Positions 54,850-63,992 are shown, counted from the first letter of the stretch. The stretch is DNA of 64,000 bases from VRUE01 sp963704505 (GCA_963704505.1 OY969912.1:2170001-2234000), one strand, 5' to 3'. Program-made: numbers and translations. Notes: a model not told the origin generated them from the letters alone.

Positions 54850-55812
54850 ATGCCAGCCAGCACAGGCCTCAAAGAGCTGCTCGAGGCCGGAGTTCACTTC
54901 GGCCATCAGACGCGGCGCTGGAACCCGAACATGCGCCGCTACATCTTCGGCGAGCTCGACGGGATCCACATCATCGACCTGCTTCAGACCGAGACGCTGC
55001 TCGAGGACGCCCGCGTCTTCGCCGGCGAGCTCGCCAGCGGCGGCGGAACCGTCCTCTTCGCCGGCACCAAGAAGCAGGCTCGCGGCCCGATCAAAGAGTG
55101 GGCCGACCGCTGCAAAATGCCCTTCGTCAACCAGCGCTGGCTCGGCGGGTTGCTGACCAACTTCAACACGATCTCGGCGAGGATCTCGCGTCTGCACGAG
55201 CTCACCACCTGGCAGGACGAGGGCAAACTCGACCTGCTGCCGACCAAGGAGCGGATGGGGATGCAGGCCGAGCTGGCCAAGCTCGAGTACAACCTCGGCG
55301 GCGTCCGCGACATGGACCGCCTGCCCGACGCGATCTTCGTCACCGACCTGAAAACCGAGGAGATCGCGGTGCGCGAGGCCGCGCGCCTGCGGATCCCGAT
55401 CATCGGCCTCGTCGACACCAACTGCGACCCGACGCCGGTCGACTACGTGATCCCCGGCAACGACGACGCGATCCGCTCCTGCCAGCTGGTGATCGGCACG
55501 ATCGGAGAGGCGATCGAGAGCGGTGCCGGATCCTGGCGCGCGCAGGAGGAAAAACGCATCGCCGAGGAAATGGAGCGGCGGCGCAAGGAGGACGAGGAGC
55601 GCAAGAAACGCGAGGAGGAAGAGAAAGAGCGCGTCGCGGCCGAGGAGGCCGCCAAAAAAGCCGCGGAGGAGAAAGCGATCGCCGACGCCAAAGCCGCGCC
55701 GGGGCCTGAGAAAGCCGCGGCCGTGCCTGCCACCCCGCCGGCTCCGCCGCCCCCGTCGGCCCCCGTCGCGCCGCCCAGGGCCCCCGTCGCGCCGAAAGAG
55801 GGCGGCTCCTGA
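54850..55812 (+). CDS. rpsB: 30S ribosomal protein S2 with long C-terminal extension
   Basis: 320 residues, ATG at 54850. The S2 core (residues 1-228) includes GVHFGHQTRRWNPNM, GTKKQARGPIKEWADRC, NQRWLGGLLTNFNTISARIS and NDDAIRSCQLVIGTI. After residue 229 comes a Lys/Glu-rich stretch (about 231-282, MERRRKEDEERKKREEEEKE) that should form a coiled coil, then an Ala/Pro-rich tail to 320. E. coli S2 is 241 residues. The tail is not part of the canonical ribosome-binding fold. tsf starts on the last base of its stop codon. Confidence 0.96.
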   Translation: MPASTGLKELLEAGVHFGHQTRRWNPNMRRYIFGELDGIHIIDLLQTETLLEDARVFAGELASGGGTVLFAGTKKQARGPIKEWADRCKMPFVNQRWLGGLLTNFNTISARISRLHELTTWQDEGKLDLLPTKERMGMQAELAKLEYNLGGVRDMDRLPDAIFVTDLKTEEIAVREAARLRIPIIGLVDTNCDPTPVDYVIPGNDDAIRSCQLVIGTIGEAIESGAGSWRAQEEKRIAEEMERRRKEDEERKKREEEEKERVAAEEAAKKAAEEKAIADAKAAPGPEKAAAVPATPPAPPPPSAPVAPPRAPVAPKEGGS

Positions 55813-56414
55813 TGGCCGTCACCGCCGCCGAGGTGAAGGCGCTCCGGGAACAGACCGGGGCCGCGATGATGGATTGCAAATCGGCGCTCAGCGAGGCTGA
55901 CGGCGACGTCGACCGCGCGATCGAGATCCTGCGGGTGAAGGGCCAGGCGTCGGCCGCAAAGCGCGAAGGGCGCGGCACAGACGAGGGCGTCGTGTCCTCC
56001 TACATCCACGCCAACGACAAGGTCGGGGCGATGGTCGAGGTGCAATGCGAGACCGACTTCGTCGCCCGCAACGAGGACTTCAAGGCCTTTGCCTACGAGG
56101 TCGCGCTGCACATCGCCGCGACCGCGCCCAGCTACGTCTCCAGCGATGAAATCCCGGAGGAGGAGCGCGAGGCCGAAAAGCGGGTCTTCGAGGAGAAGGC
56201 GCGCGAAGAAGGAAAGCCGGACGCCGTCGTCGAGAAAATCGTCGAGGGACAGCTGGCCAAGTGGGCGAAGGACGTGGCGCTGCTGGACCAGTCCCACGTC
56301 AACACCGAGAAACACGACTCGAAGTCGATCGAGGAGCTACGCCAGGAGCTCGCCGCGAAGACCGGCGAGAACGTCGTGGTTGCGCGGTTCGCCTACTTCC
56401 GCGTCGGAGGCTAG
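55812..56414 (+). CDS. tsf: Elongation factor Ts
   Basis: 200 residues, ATG at 55812. Nucleotide exchange factor for EF-Tu. UBA-like N-terminus VKALREQTGAAMMDCKSAL and the core HANDKVGAMVEVQCETDFVA (about residues 69-88) are conserved. The short form (about 200 instead of about 280) lacks much of the second subdomain, as in Thermus. It is followed by pyrH after 4 bases. Confidence 0.96.
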   Translation: MAVTAAEVKALREQTGAAMMDCKSALSEADGDVDRAIEILRVKGQASAAKREGRGTDEGVVSSYIHANDKVGAMVEVQCETDFVARNEDFKAFAYEVALHIAATAPSYVSSDEIPEEEREAEKRVFEEKAREEGKPDAVVEKIVEGQLAKWAKDVALLDQSHVNTEKHDSKSIEELRQELAAKTGENVVVARFAYFRVGG

Positions 56415-56418
56415 ACCC

Positions 56419-57159
56419 TTGCCGCCCGAGGCCCGATTCGGGCGGATCTTGCTGAAGCTCTCCGGCGAGGCGCTGATGGGAAAGCTGGAGTATGGGACCG
56501 ACGCGGCCGAGGTCGAGCGGATCGCCGGGCAGGTCGCCGAGGTCCGCGACAGGGGAGTCGAGGTCGCGATCGTCGTCGGCGCCGGCAACATCTACCGCGG
56601 CCTCGACGGCGCCGCCAGCGGCATGGACCGGGCGACCGGCGACTACATGGGGATGCTGGCGACCGTTCTCAACGCGCTCACCCTGCAAGACGCGCTCGAG
56701 CGGCTCGGAAAGCACACCCGGGTGCTCTCGGCGATCGACGTCAAGGAGGTCGCCGAGCCCTACATCCGGCGCCGCGCGATGCGCCACCTGGAGAAGGGGC
56801 GGGTCGTGATCTTCGCCGCCGGCACCGGCAACCCGTTCTTCACCACCGACACCGCCGCGGCGCTGCGGGCGCTGGAGATCCACGCGCAGGCGATCCTGAT
56901 GGCGAAGAACGGGGTGGAGGGCGTCTACGACGCCGACCCGGCGACCGTGCCCGACGCCAAGTTCATCCCCGAGCTGACCCACCGCGAGGCGATCGAGCGG
57001 GGCCTCAAGGTGATGGACTCGACCGCCCTGTCGCTCTGCATGGACAACGACCTGCCGATCTACGTCTTCAACATGGGAGACGAGGACAACATAGGTAGGA
57101 TCGTCAGCGGCGAGAAGGTGGGAACGCTGGTCTCCGGCACTCCCGCGAACCAGTCCTGA
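56419..57159 (+). CDS. pyrH: Uridylate kinase PyrH
   Basis: 246 residues, TTG at 56419 with GGAGG 7 bases upstream inside the tsf end. It phosphorylates UMP. Conserved LLKLSGEALMG (about residues 11-21), VVGAGNIYRGLDG, TGDYMGMLATVLNALTLQDA and AAGTGNPFFTTDTAAALRA (about 132-150). Starting upstream would run into tsf in another frame. Standard neighbour of frr. Confidence 0.95.
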   Translation: MPPEARFGRILLKLSGEALMGKLEYGTDAAEVERIAGQVAEVRDRGVEVAIVVGAGNIYRGLDGAASGMDRATGDYMGMLATVLNALTLQDALERLGKHTRVLSAIDVKEVAEPYIRRRAMRHLEKGRVVIFAAGTGNPFFTTDTAAALRALEIHAQAILMAKNGVEGVYDADPATVPDAKFIPELTHREAIERGLKVMDSTALSLCMDNDLPIYVFNMGDEDNIGRIVSGEKVGTLVSGTPANQS

Positions 57160-57172
57160 CACGGGAGCTTCG

Positions 57173-57736
57173 GTGGAGCTGATCGACGAATTGCTCGATG
57201 ACGCCAAGGGGCGGATGGTCAAGTCCGTCGAGGCGAGTCGAGGTGAGTTGGCGACGGTGCGCACGGGCCGCGCGTCCCCCCACCTCCTCGACCGGATCGT
57301 GGTCGACTACTACGGCGCCGCGACGCCGCTGAAGCAACTCGCGAACATCTCTACCTCCGACGCCCGCCTGCTCACGGTCACCCCGTTCGACGCATCCTCG
57401 ATCGGCGCGATCGAGAAAGCGATCAACGAGTCCGACGTCGGCCTCACGCCGAACAACGATGGCAACGTGATCCGCCTTCAGATTCCCGAGATGACCGAGG
57501 AGCGGCGGCGCGAGATGGTCAAGGTCGTCAACGGCGTCGCCGAGGAGGGCCGGATCGCCGTCCGCAACGTGCGCCGCGACGTCATGCACGACCTGCGCGA
57601 GCTGAAGAAAGAGGGCGAAGCCGGCGAGGACGACGAGCGCCGAGCCGAGTCCTCCCTACAGAAGCAGACCGACGACGCGATCGCCGAGATCGACACGCTG
57701 CTGAAGGGAAAGGAAGAGGAGATCCTGGAGGTGTGA
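57173..57736 (+). CDS. frr: Ribosome recycling factor
   Basis: 187 residues, GTG at 57173 after GGGAGC. Splits post-termination ribosomes with EF-G. VEASRGELATVRTGRASPHL (about residues 20-39), the YYGAATPLKQLANIS segment and ERRREMVKVVNGVAEEGRIA are standard. Overlaps uppS (GTGA). Confidence 0.96.
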   Translation: MELIDELLDDAKGRMVKSVEASRGELATVRTGRASPHLLDRIVVDYYGAATPLKQLANISTSDARLLTVTPFDASSIGAIEKAINESDVGLTPNNDGNVIRLQIPEMTEERRREMVKVVNGVAEEGRIAVRNVRRDVMHDLRELKKEGEAGEDDERRAESSLQKQTDDAIAEIDTLLKGKEEEILEV

Positions 57737-58407
57737 GTGCCACCGCGCGGCACGTGGCGATCATCACCGACGGCAACGGCCGCTGGGCGCAGGAGAGGGG
57801 ATTGTCGGTGGCCGAGGGGCACCGGGCCGGGGCGGACGTGGTCAAGGCCCGCCTCCGCGACGCGGTCGAGCTCGGGATCGAGGAGCTGACCGTCTTCTCC
57901 TTCTCGACCGAGAACTGGTCCCGCCCGCCGGAGGAGGTCGAGGGGCTGATGCGGATGTTCGGCGAGCGGATCGACGTCGAGACTCCGGAGCTGAACGAGG
58001 AAGGTGTGCGGATGCGCTTCATCGGCCGCCGCGAGGGGCTCGCGGCAGACCTGGTCGAGCGCATGGACTGGGCCGAAGAGACGACCGCGTCCAACCGCAG
58101 GATCGTCTTCTTCGTCGCCTTCAACTACGGCGGTAGGGCGGAGATCCTCGACGCGGCACGAAGCTTCGACGGAGAGGGCGGGGAGGAGGGCTTCCGCCGT
58201 CACCTCTATGCCCCTGAGATGCACGACCCCGACCTGCTCATACGGACCAGCGGCGAGAGCCGGATCTCCAACTACCTGCTCTGGCAATGCGCGTACTCCG
58301 AGCTGGTCTTCCGCGACGAGCTCTGGCCGGACTTCAACCGCGAGTCGCTGGAGGAGAGCCTGCACGAGTTCGCCTCGCGCAGGCGCCGCTTCGGCGCGAG
58401 GACCTGA
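57733..58407 (+). CDS. uppS: Isoprenyl transferase (undecaprenyl diphosphate synthase-type)
   Basis: 224 residues, GTG at 57733. cis-prenyltransferase that makes the lipid carrier for cell-wall synthesis. TDGNGRWAQERGLSVAEGHR (catalytic Asp at about residue 13), FSFSTENWSRPPEEV, FNYGGRAEI and RTSGESRISNYLLWQCAYSE are all present. Some actinomycetes have two such enzymes with different chain lengths, so the product length is uncertain. Overlaps cdsA. Confidence 0.93.
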   Translation: MSATARHVAIITDGNGRWAQERGLSVAEGHRAGADVVKARLRDAVELGIEELTVFSFSTENWSRPPEEVEGLMRMFGERIDVETPELNEEGVRMRFIGRREGLAADLVERMDWAEETTASNRRIVFFVAFNYGGRAEILDAARSFDGEGGEEGFRRHLYAPEMHDPDLLIRTSGESRISNYLLWQCAYSELVFRDELWPDFNRESLEESLHEFASRRRRFGART

Positions 58408-59288
58408 TGGAGTTCTTCGACGAGGGCCTCTTCGAGGAGGAGCCGCCCCCGCCGCCGCGGCCCCCGCGCGAGCCCCGCGGAAAGGGCGGCCAGCACGGCG
58501 AGACGGTCAAACGGATCCTCGTCGTCATTCCCTGGATCGCGGCGACGATTGCGATCGTCGTCGCCGGCGGAATCGTCTTCACCCTGGCGATGATCGCCAT
58601 CGGGATCCTCTGCCTGCGTGAGTTCCTGACGATGACCGAGGGTCTGCGCCCGATCCAGCGGGCCGCCTATCTGAGCGTCCCCGCCCTGATCCTCGCCGCG
58701 CACTTCGGCACGGCCTTCAACGTCCTGCTCATCATCGCCGCCGCCTTCCCGGTCATCTTCATCTTCGGCGCCGACCAGAAGCACCGCGACGGGATCGTCG
58801 TGTCGATGGGTGTCACCCTGCTCGGCATCGTCTGGATCGGGATCCCGCTCGTCCACGCGGTGCTCCTGCGCGACCTGCCCAGCCACGGCGCGGCGCTGCT
58901 CGTCGACGTCCTCGTCGGCACCTTCGCGACCGACACCGGCGCCTACGCCTGCGGGCGCATGTTCGGCGCCCACAAAATCGCCCCCAAGCTCTCGCCGAAC
59001 AAGACCGCCGAGGGCCTGGTCGGCGGCTTCGTGATCGGCACGATGGCCTTCTGGTTCGCCGGCCTCTACCAGGACTGGCTCTCGGGGGCGGATGCCTTGA
59101 TCATCGGGGCCGCCGTCGCCGCGATCGCGCCGGTCGGCGACCTCTTCGAGTCCCTTCTGAAGCGCGACCTGGGGGTCAAGGACACGGGCCGCATCCTCGG
59201 GCCGCACGGCGGCATGCTCGACCGCCTCGACGCGGTCTTTTTCACGATCGTCGTCGGCTATTACCTGGCCGTGCAGCTCGTCTACTGA
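58407..59288 (+). CDS. cdsA: Phosphatidate cytidylyltransferase CdsA
   Basis: 293 residues, ATG at 58407 sharing a base with the uppS stop. N-terminal acidic and Pro-rich cytosolic tail (MEFFDEGLFEEEPPPPPRPP), then about 7-8 membrane helices. It makes CDP-diacylglycerol. The signature runs SPNKTAEGLVGG, then GDLFESLLKRDLGVKDTGRI and GPHGGMLDRLDAVFF (about residues 245-280); P and G are inverted relative to the usual PGHGG. Other residues are normal. Confidence 0.94.
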   Translation: MEFFDEGLFEEEPPPPPRPPREPRGKGGQHGETVKRILVVIPWIAATIAIVVAGGIVFTLAMIAIGILCLREFLTMTEGLRPIQRAAYLSVPALILAAHFGTAFNVLLIIAAAFPVIFIFGADQKHRDGIVVSMGVTLLGIVWIGIPLVHAVLLRDLPSHGAALLVDVLVGTFATDTGAYACGRMFGAHKIAPKLSPNKTAEGLVGGFVIGTMAFWFAGLYQDWLSGADALIIGAAVAAIAPVGDLFESLLKRDLGVKDTGRILGPHGGMLDRLDAVFFTIVVGYYLAVQLVY

Positions 59289-59339
59289 CGCCGACGGGCC
59301 AAAAGCCGCCGCCATGCGTCGGGAAACGGCCCGTCGGCG
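59289..59339 (+). other. 12-bp inverted repeat in the cdsA-dxr gap
   Basis: CGCCGACGGGCC (59289-59300) and GGCCCGTCGGCG (59328-59339) are perfect reverse complements separated by 27 bases, starting right after the cdsA stop. There is no T-tract, so it is not a classical intrinsic terminator, but it may slow or end transcription before the dxr promoter. Confidence 0.55.
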
Positions 59340-59351
59340 GGGGCGTCCCTT

Positions 59352-59357
59352 TACTCT
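59352..59357 (+). promoter_or_regulatory. Predicted -10 element for dxr
   Basis: TACTCT, 6 bases before the dxr ATG at 59364; suggests a separate leaderless transcript for dxr-rseP. Confidence 0.45.
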
Positions 59358-59363
59358 GACTCG

Positions 59364-60512
59364 ATGAGGAAGCTGGTGATACTCGGCTCGACCGGCTCGA
59401 TCGGCGTGCAGGCGCTGGAGATAGTCGAGGCCTCCGATGCGCTGGAGGTCGTCGGCCTGGCCGCGGGCTCCAGCTGGGAGGCCGCGCTCGGCCAGGCGCA
59501 GCTGCACGACGTCGCCACCGTCGCGCTCGCCGACCGGGCTGCCGCGGAGGCCGCGGAGGCAGCATGGGACGGAGGCCGCGTCCTCGCCGGCGAAGACGGC
59601 ATCGCCGAGCTGATCGCCTCCTCCGGCGCCGACCTGGTCCTCAACGGGATCGTCGGAGCGGCCGGCCTGGGACCCACCGTCGTCGCGCTCAGCGAGGGCA
59701 TCGACGTGGCCCTCGCGAACAAGGAGAGCCTCGTCATCGGCGGCGAGCTGACGATGGCGCTCGCCGAGGCGACCGGCGCGCGTCTGCTGCCGGTCGACTC
59801 CGAGCACTCGGCGCTCTTCCAGCTGATCGGGGGAGAGGCGCCTGGGACGGTCGACCGCCTCGTCCTGACCGCTTCCGGCGGGCCCTTTCGCGGCCGCACC
59901 GACCTTGCCGGCGTCTCGGTCGAGGACGCCCTGGCCCACCCGACCTGGCGGATGGGCGGGCGGATCACCATCGATTCGGCGACGCTGATGAACAAGGGTT
60001 TCGAGGCGATCGAGGCCCACCACCTGTTCGGCGTGCCCTACGAGCGGATCGAGGTCGTCGTCCACCCGCAGTCGATAGTCCACTCGCTGATCGACCTCAA
60101 CGACGGCGCGACCCTCGCCCATCTCGGCCATCCCGACATGCGGGTCCCGATCTCCTATGCGCTCCATTACCCCGAACGGGCCGACGTCGAGGTTCCGAGG
60201 CTCGACCTCGCGCAAGTCGGAGAGCTCAGCTTCGAGCCCCCGGACCCGGAGACATTCGCCTGCCTGCGCCTCGCGATCGAGGCGGGGCGGGCGGGAGGCA
60301 GCGCTCCCTGCGTGCTGAACGCCGCCGATGAGGTCGCGGTCGCCGCCTTCCTCGACGGCCGGATCGGCTTCGACGGCATCCCCACCGCGATCGAGGCGGT
60401 CCTCGACGAGATGCCGGCCCAGCCGCTGACCCACTTCCAGGACCTGTTCGAGATCGACGCCGAGGCCCGACGCCGCACCGAAGAGCAGCTCAGCGGGTTG
60501 ACTCACGCATGA
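59364..60512 (+). CDS. dxr: 1-Deoxy-D-xylulose-5-phosphate reductoisomerase Dxr
   Basis: 382 residues, ATG at 59364. First committed enzyme of the MEP isoprenoid route. NADPH motif LGSTGSIGVQALEI (about residues 5-18), ANKESLVIGGELT (about 114-126), PVDSEHSALFQLIGG (metal Asp and Glu) and SGGPFRGRTDLAG are all conserved. Dxr rather than menaquinone or wall genes follows cdsA, and it overlaps rseP by ATGA. Confidence 0.96.
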   Translation: MRKLVILGSTGSIGVQALEIVEASDALEVVGLAAGSSWEAALGQAQLHDVATVALADRAAAEAAEAAWDGGRVLAGEDGIAELIASSGADLVLNGIVGAAGLGPTVVALSEGIDVALANKESLVIGGELTMALAEATGARLLPVDSEHSALFQLIGGEAPGTVDRLVLTASGGPFRGRTDLAGVSVEDALAHPTWRMGGRITIDSATLMNKGFEAIEAHHLFGVPYERIEVVVHPQSIVHSLIDLNDGATLAHLGHPDMRVPISYALHYPERADVEVPRLDLAQVGELSFEPPDPETFACLRLAIEAGRAGGSAPCVLNAADEVAVAAFLDGRIGFDGIPTAIEAVLDEMPAQPLTHFQDLFEIDAEARRRTEEQLSGLTHA

Positions 60513-61603
60513 GCTGGTTCTGGGTATTCGTCGGCTTCTCGCTGCTGATCATCCTCCACGAGGGCGGCCACTTCGCGATCGCCAAGGCGACCGGGATGCG
60601 GGTCGAGCGCTTCTTCCTCTTCTTCGGCCCGACGATCTGGTCGTTCAAACGCGGTGAGACCGAGTACGGGATCAAAGCGATCCCGCTCGGCGGCTACGTG
60701 AAGATCACCGGGATGAACCCGGAGGAGGACATCCCTCCGGAGGTTGTCCACCGCGCCTACTACCGGCAGCCGGTGTGGAAGCGAATCGCGGTGATCGCCG
60801 CCGGCCCGGCCGTCAACATCGCGCTCGCCTTCCTGATCCTCTTCGGCATCGCCTTCTCCTACCAGCAGGGCACCAACGAGATCGGCTCGGTCGAATCCGG
60901 CTCGCCCGCCGCGACCGCCGGCATCAAGCCCGGAGAGCGCCTCGTCGCGGTCGACGGCAAGCGCTTCGCCGACGCCGGCCAGGAACTCAGGCCCGAACGC
61001 TTCGGGGAAGAGATCGCCAAGCACAAGTGCCCCGAAGCGAAGCCGCAGCACGGCTGCCTGTCGAACACGCCGGTGACGCTGACGCTGGAGAAGGACGGGA
61101 AGACACGGCAGGTCACGGCCTACCCGTTCTACGACGACGCCGTCAAGCGCACGAGGGTCGGGATCGGGTACGGGACCGAGGACGCCGCCGCGGGTGTCGG
61201 CGAAGCAACCTCCTTCGCGCTCGACCGCATGTGGGCCGTCACATCGGGCACCGCCCACGTCTTCGCACACATCTTCGAAACGGAAGAGCGCAAGGAAATC
61301 TCAGGCATCGTCGGGACCAGTGACGTCGGCCACGAAGTCGTCGATGCGGGGATCCTCCCGGCGCTGTTGCTCCTCGCCCTGGTCAGCCTTTCCCTGGGCC
61401 TCGTCAACCTGCTGCCGATCCTCCCGCTCGACGGCGGTCACATCTTCTGGAGCCTGGTCGAGAAGGTGCGCGGCCGCCCCGTCTCGCTGGCGGTGATGGA
61501 GCGGGCCAGCGTCGTCGGCTTCGTCCTCGTGGCGATGCTCTTCTTCGTCGGCCTCTCCAACGACATCGGAAGGCTCGGCGGCGAAGGGTTCAACGTCCGC
61601 TAG
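60509..61603 (+). CDS. rseP: Site-2 intramembrane protease RseP/RasP
   Basis: 364 residues, ATG at 60509. Metalloprotease that cuts anti-sigma factors or signal peptides in the membrane. HEGGH is at residues 17-21 and the second zinc motif LPLDGGHIFW near 310, with a single PDZ domain between (GSVESGSPAATAGIKPGERL). An insertion with two Cys (KHKCPEAKPQHGCL) follows the PDZ core. About 4 membrane helices. It ends 15 bases from the convergent cupredoxin gene. Confidence 0.94.
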   Translation: MSWFWVFVGFSLLIILHEGGHFAIAKATGMRVERFFLFFGPTIWSFKRGETEYGIKAIPLGGYVKITGMNPEEDIPPEVVHRAYYRQPVWKRIAVIAAGPAVNIALAFLILFGIAFSYQQGTNEIGSVESGSPAATAGIKPGERLVAVDGKRFADAGQELRPERFGEEIAKHKCPEAKPQHGCLSNTPVTLTLEKDGKTRQVTAYPFYDDAVKRTRVGIGYGTEDAAAGVGEATSFALDRMWAVTSGTAHVFAHIFETEERKEISGIVGTSDVGHEVVDAGILPALLLLALVSLSLGLVNLLPILPLDGGHIFWSLVEKVRGRPVSLAVMERASVVGFVLVAMLFFVGLSNDIGRLGGEGFNVR

Positions 61604-61618
61604 GCGAACGGCCGCTCC

Positions 61619-63220
61619 TCACTTCTTCGCGGCCAGGACCTTGAAGGCGCACGACGCCGGCGTCGGATCGGCGATGCCGCCGACCACCGCTTTGACGCGG
61701 ATCTTGTGGCTGCCCGGCTTCAGCGTCGGCGTCGTGAAGGGCGAGCGACATGCCTTGAACGGCTTCGAATCGACGCTGCAGAGGAAGGTCGCCTTGCCAC
61801 CGGTTGCGCTGAATTTGATCGTCGGGGTCTGATCCCGCGTCTTCGCCGGAGGCTTCAGGGTGATCTTGGTTTCAGGTGCCGAGCCGGCCAGCGGCGGAGG
61901 GGCAAGGGGGCCCGGAGCGGGCGGGGGCGGCGGGGGAGGAGGCGTCGAGGCGGTCGTGAACGTCTGGTCGACCCCGGTGTTGGCGCGGGAGCCGGCTTTC
62001 GCGACGAGCTGGAAGTGGTAGGTCGTTCCCGGTGAAAGCCCCGCAACCTGTTCGGAGACCCCGACGCCGGCAGTTCCTTTTCCAGCCGGTTTTTCGGCGG
62101 TCTGCTGCCCGTAGGCGATGGTCGTCCCGTAGTTGAAGAAGTAGGTGGTGGTTTCGCCCTGGGGATTGACGGCGCCTTCCAGCGTCGCGGAGGTTTCGGC
62201 AACGGCCGTCGCCGGCCCGGTCGTCGCGAGCGGGCCGGCGGTCGTCGTGAAGGACTGGTCGGCGCCTTTGACTTCGCCGGCGGAGTTTTTCGCGACCAGC
62301 TGGAAGTGGTAGGCCGTTTCAGGCGTGAGCCCGGAGACCAGCTGCGATGCCGCCGTGTCGGCGGACCCGGCGGCCACCGATTTTTTGGCGGTTTCCTGGC
62401 CGTAGCCGATCGTCGTCCCGTAGTTGAAGAAGTATTCGGTGGCCAGGCCCCTCGGGTTGACCGTGCCTTTCAGCGTCGCTTCGATGCTGCCGACGCTCGC
62501 CGCCGCGCTGGTCGTCGCGGTGGGTTTCCCGGCCGTGGTGAAGGTCCGATCGGCTCCAGCGACCGTCCCCGATGCGTTTTCGGCCACGATCTGGAAGTGG
62601 TAGGTCGTTTCCGCCGCCAGCCCGCTGATCGCTGCGAGCTTGGAGAGCGGCGTCGTGCCCGAGCCCGCCGTGTCGGGCGTGGTTTCGTGGTCGTAGGTGG
62701 TGCTGGTGCCGTACTTGAAGAAGTAGGTTGTCGCCTGGCCCGACGGGTTGACTTTGCCGTTGAGGCTCGCTCCGGTCTGGTTGACGGCAGTCGCCGGTTC
62801 GGTGGTGACGACCGGAGCGGCGGGTCCGCTGACGGTGATCGTCCCCGTCATCAACGACGGATGCACCGTGCAGTAGAAGTTGTACGTCCCCGCTTGGGTG
62901 AAGGTGCAGGTGCCGGACCAGTTCCCTGACGCCGTTGCCGGCACGCCCGGGCAGCTCGGCACCGCGGGAGGGCTCTGGAAAGCGACGAGGTGGGGAATTC
63001 CCGTCATGTTCTTGAATTCCACCGTCCCGCCCGGGGCGACCTCCGCCGTGGTGGGGGTCCATGCGTAGCTCGAGAGCGAGTTGCCGGTTGCTTCAACCGA
63101 CTTGTCTGCGGCAAAACCGCTGACGACTCCGAATGACAGCACCGCTCCCCCGATCACGGTCACCAAGAGGATGTGCCTCAGCAAATGGCTCTTCCGGGGC
63201 AGGGATCGCGGGTCAGACAT
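61619..63220 (-). CDS. Secreted multidomain protein: cupredoxin plus three fibronectin-like repeats
   Basis: 533 residues, ATG at 63220 with AGAGGAGT upstream, overlapping the previous gene by 8 bases. Signal helix at about 15-38. Cupredoxin domain (about 40-132) with type 1 copper ligands His in TGIPHLVAF, Cys and His in FYCTVHPSLMTG, Met two residues on. Three repeats of about 90 residues each follow, marked by VNPSGQATTYFFKYGTST, VNPRGLATEYFFNYGTTI and VNPQGETTTYFFNYGTTI. A Pro-rich linker and a C-terminal domain with two or more Cys close the protein. Probably extracellular, copper-binding; partner unknown. Confidence 0.85.
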   Translation of the reverse strand: MSDPRSLPRKSHLLRHILLVTVIGGAVLSFGVVSGFAADKSVEATGNSLSSYAWTPTTAEVAPGGTVEFKNMTGIPHLVAFQSPPAVPSCPGVPATASGNWSGTCTFTQAGTYNFYCTVHPSLMTGTITVSGPAAPVVTTEPATAVNQTGASLNGKVNPSGQATTYFFKYGTSTTYDHETTPDTAGSGTTPLSKLAAISGLAAETTYHFQIVAENASGTVAGADRTFTTAGKPTATTSAAASVGSIEATLKGTVNPRGLATEYFFNYGTTIGYGQETAKKSVAAGSADTAASQLVSGLTPETAYHFQLVAKNSAGEVKGADQSFTTTAGPLATTGPATAVAETSATLEGAVNPQGETTTYFFNYGTTIAYGQQTAEKPAGKGTAGVGVSEQVAGLSPGTTYHFQLVAKAGSRANTGVDQTFTTASTPPPPPPPPAPGPLAPPPLAGSAPETKITLKPPAKTRDQTPTIKFSATGGKATFLCSVDSKPFKACRSPFTTPTLKPGSHKIRVKAVVGGIADPTPASCAFKVLAAKK

Positions 63221-63992
63221 GAAGAACCACTCCTCTCGTAAGGGTCAGCGCCGGCTGGCCGGGCGCCTTCACGGTCATCTGCACTGTCAGGGGAAGCTTT
63301 TTGCGGCTGCGCAGCGCACTTCGTGCGGCGCGACTCGTGAGTGGAACCGCAAACGAGACGCGGCCGGCCTTGACCCGGGTTCGCACCAGGCGGCCGATCC
63401 GGGTGGGGGCGGAGCTGCCGGCGCTCATCAACGACCCCTTCGCGAGCAGGACGACTTCGAGCTTGCCGCCGGAACTCGCGGGCGAGAGGGCGACCGAGCC
63501 CCGGACGGAGGTCCCTTGCTGGCTCTTGACCAACTTCAGGGCGCGGGAGGCCGGTCCCTGGAGCGGCGATTCGGGCGATCCCCCCGGGGGCTCTGGGGAC
63601 ACGGGAGGCGTCCCACTCGAGCTGACCGTGATCGTCCCCTTCATTTCTTCCGGGTGGACCGTGCAGACGAAGGTGTAGGCGCCCGGCTGCGCGAAAGTGC
63701 AGTCGCCGCTCCAGCCGATTTTTTCCTGGTCGACCGGGACTCCGGTGCAGCTCGGCGCTTCGGGCCCACCCGTCCAGCGGACGCCGTGCGGAACCACCGT
63801 GCTGGTGCTCCTCAGGGTCACCGACCCGCCGATCCCGATCGTCGCGGCGGACGGGCTCCAGAAGAAACCGGCGGTCCCGGGGCCGGCCGATTCGATGATC
63901 GGTCCCTCCGCCGAGCTGCCCGTCGACATCGACAGGGCGCCGATGGTTCCGAGCACCGACGCGACGAGAAGTTGGCGCTTCCTGGATCCCAT
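63213..63992 (-). CDS. Secreted cupredoxin-domain protein
   Basis: 259 residues, ATG at 63992. N-terminal signal (VASVLGTIGALSMSTGSSA). The plastocyanin-like domain (about residues 35-125) keeps ligands His in TVVPHGVRW, Cys and His in FVCTVHPEEMKG and Met after. The remaining half (Ser/Pro linker, then RGSVALSPASSGGKLEVVLL) is an unassigned beta-rich domain. It probably passes electrons or stores copper outside the cell. Promoter lies outside the window. Translationally coupled to the longer cupredoxin protein downstream. Confidence 0.85.
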   Translation of the reverse strand: MGSRKRQLLVASVLGTIGALSMSTGSSAEGPIIESAGPGTAGFFWSPSAATIGIGGSVTLRSTSTVVPHGVRWTGGPEAPSCTGVPVDQEKIGWSGDCTFAQPGAYTFVCTVHPEEMKGTITVSSSGTPPVSPEPPGGSPESPLQGPASRALKLVKSQQGTSVRGSVALSPASSGGKLEVVLLAKGSLMSAGSSAPTRIGRLVRTRVKAGRVSFAVPLTSRAARSALRSRKKLPLTVQMTVKAPGQPALTLTRGVVLHV

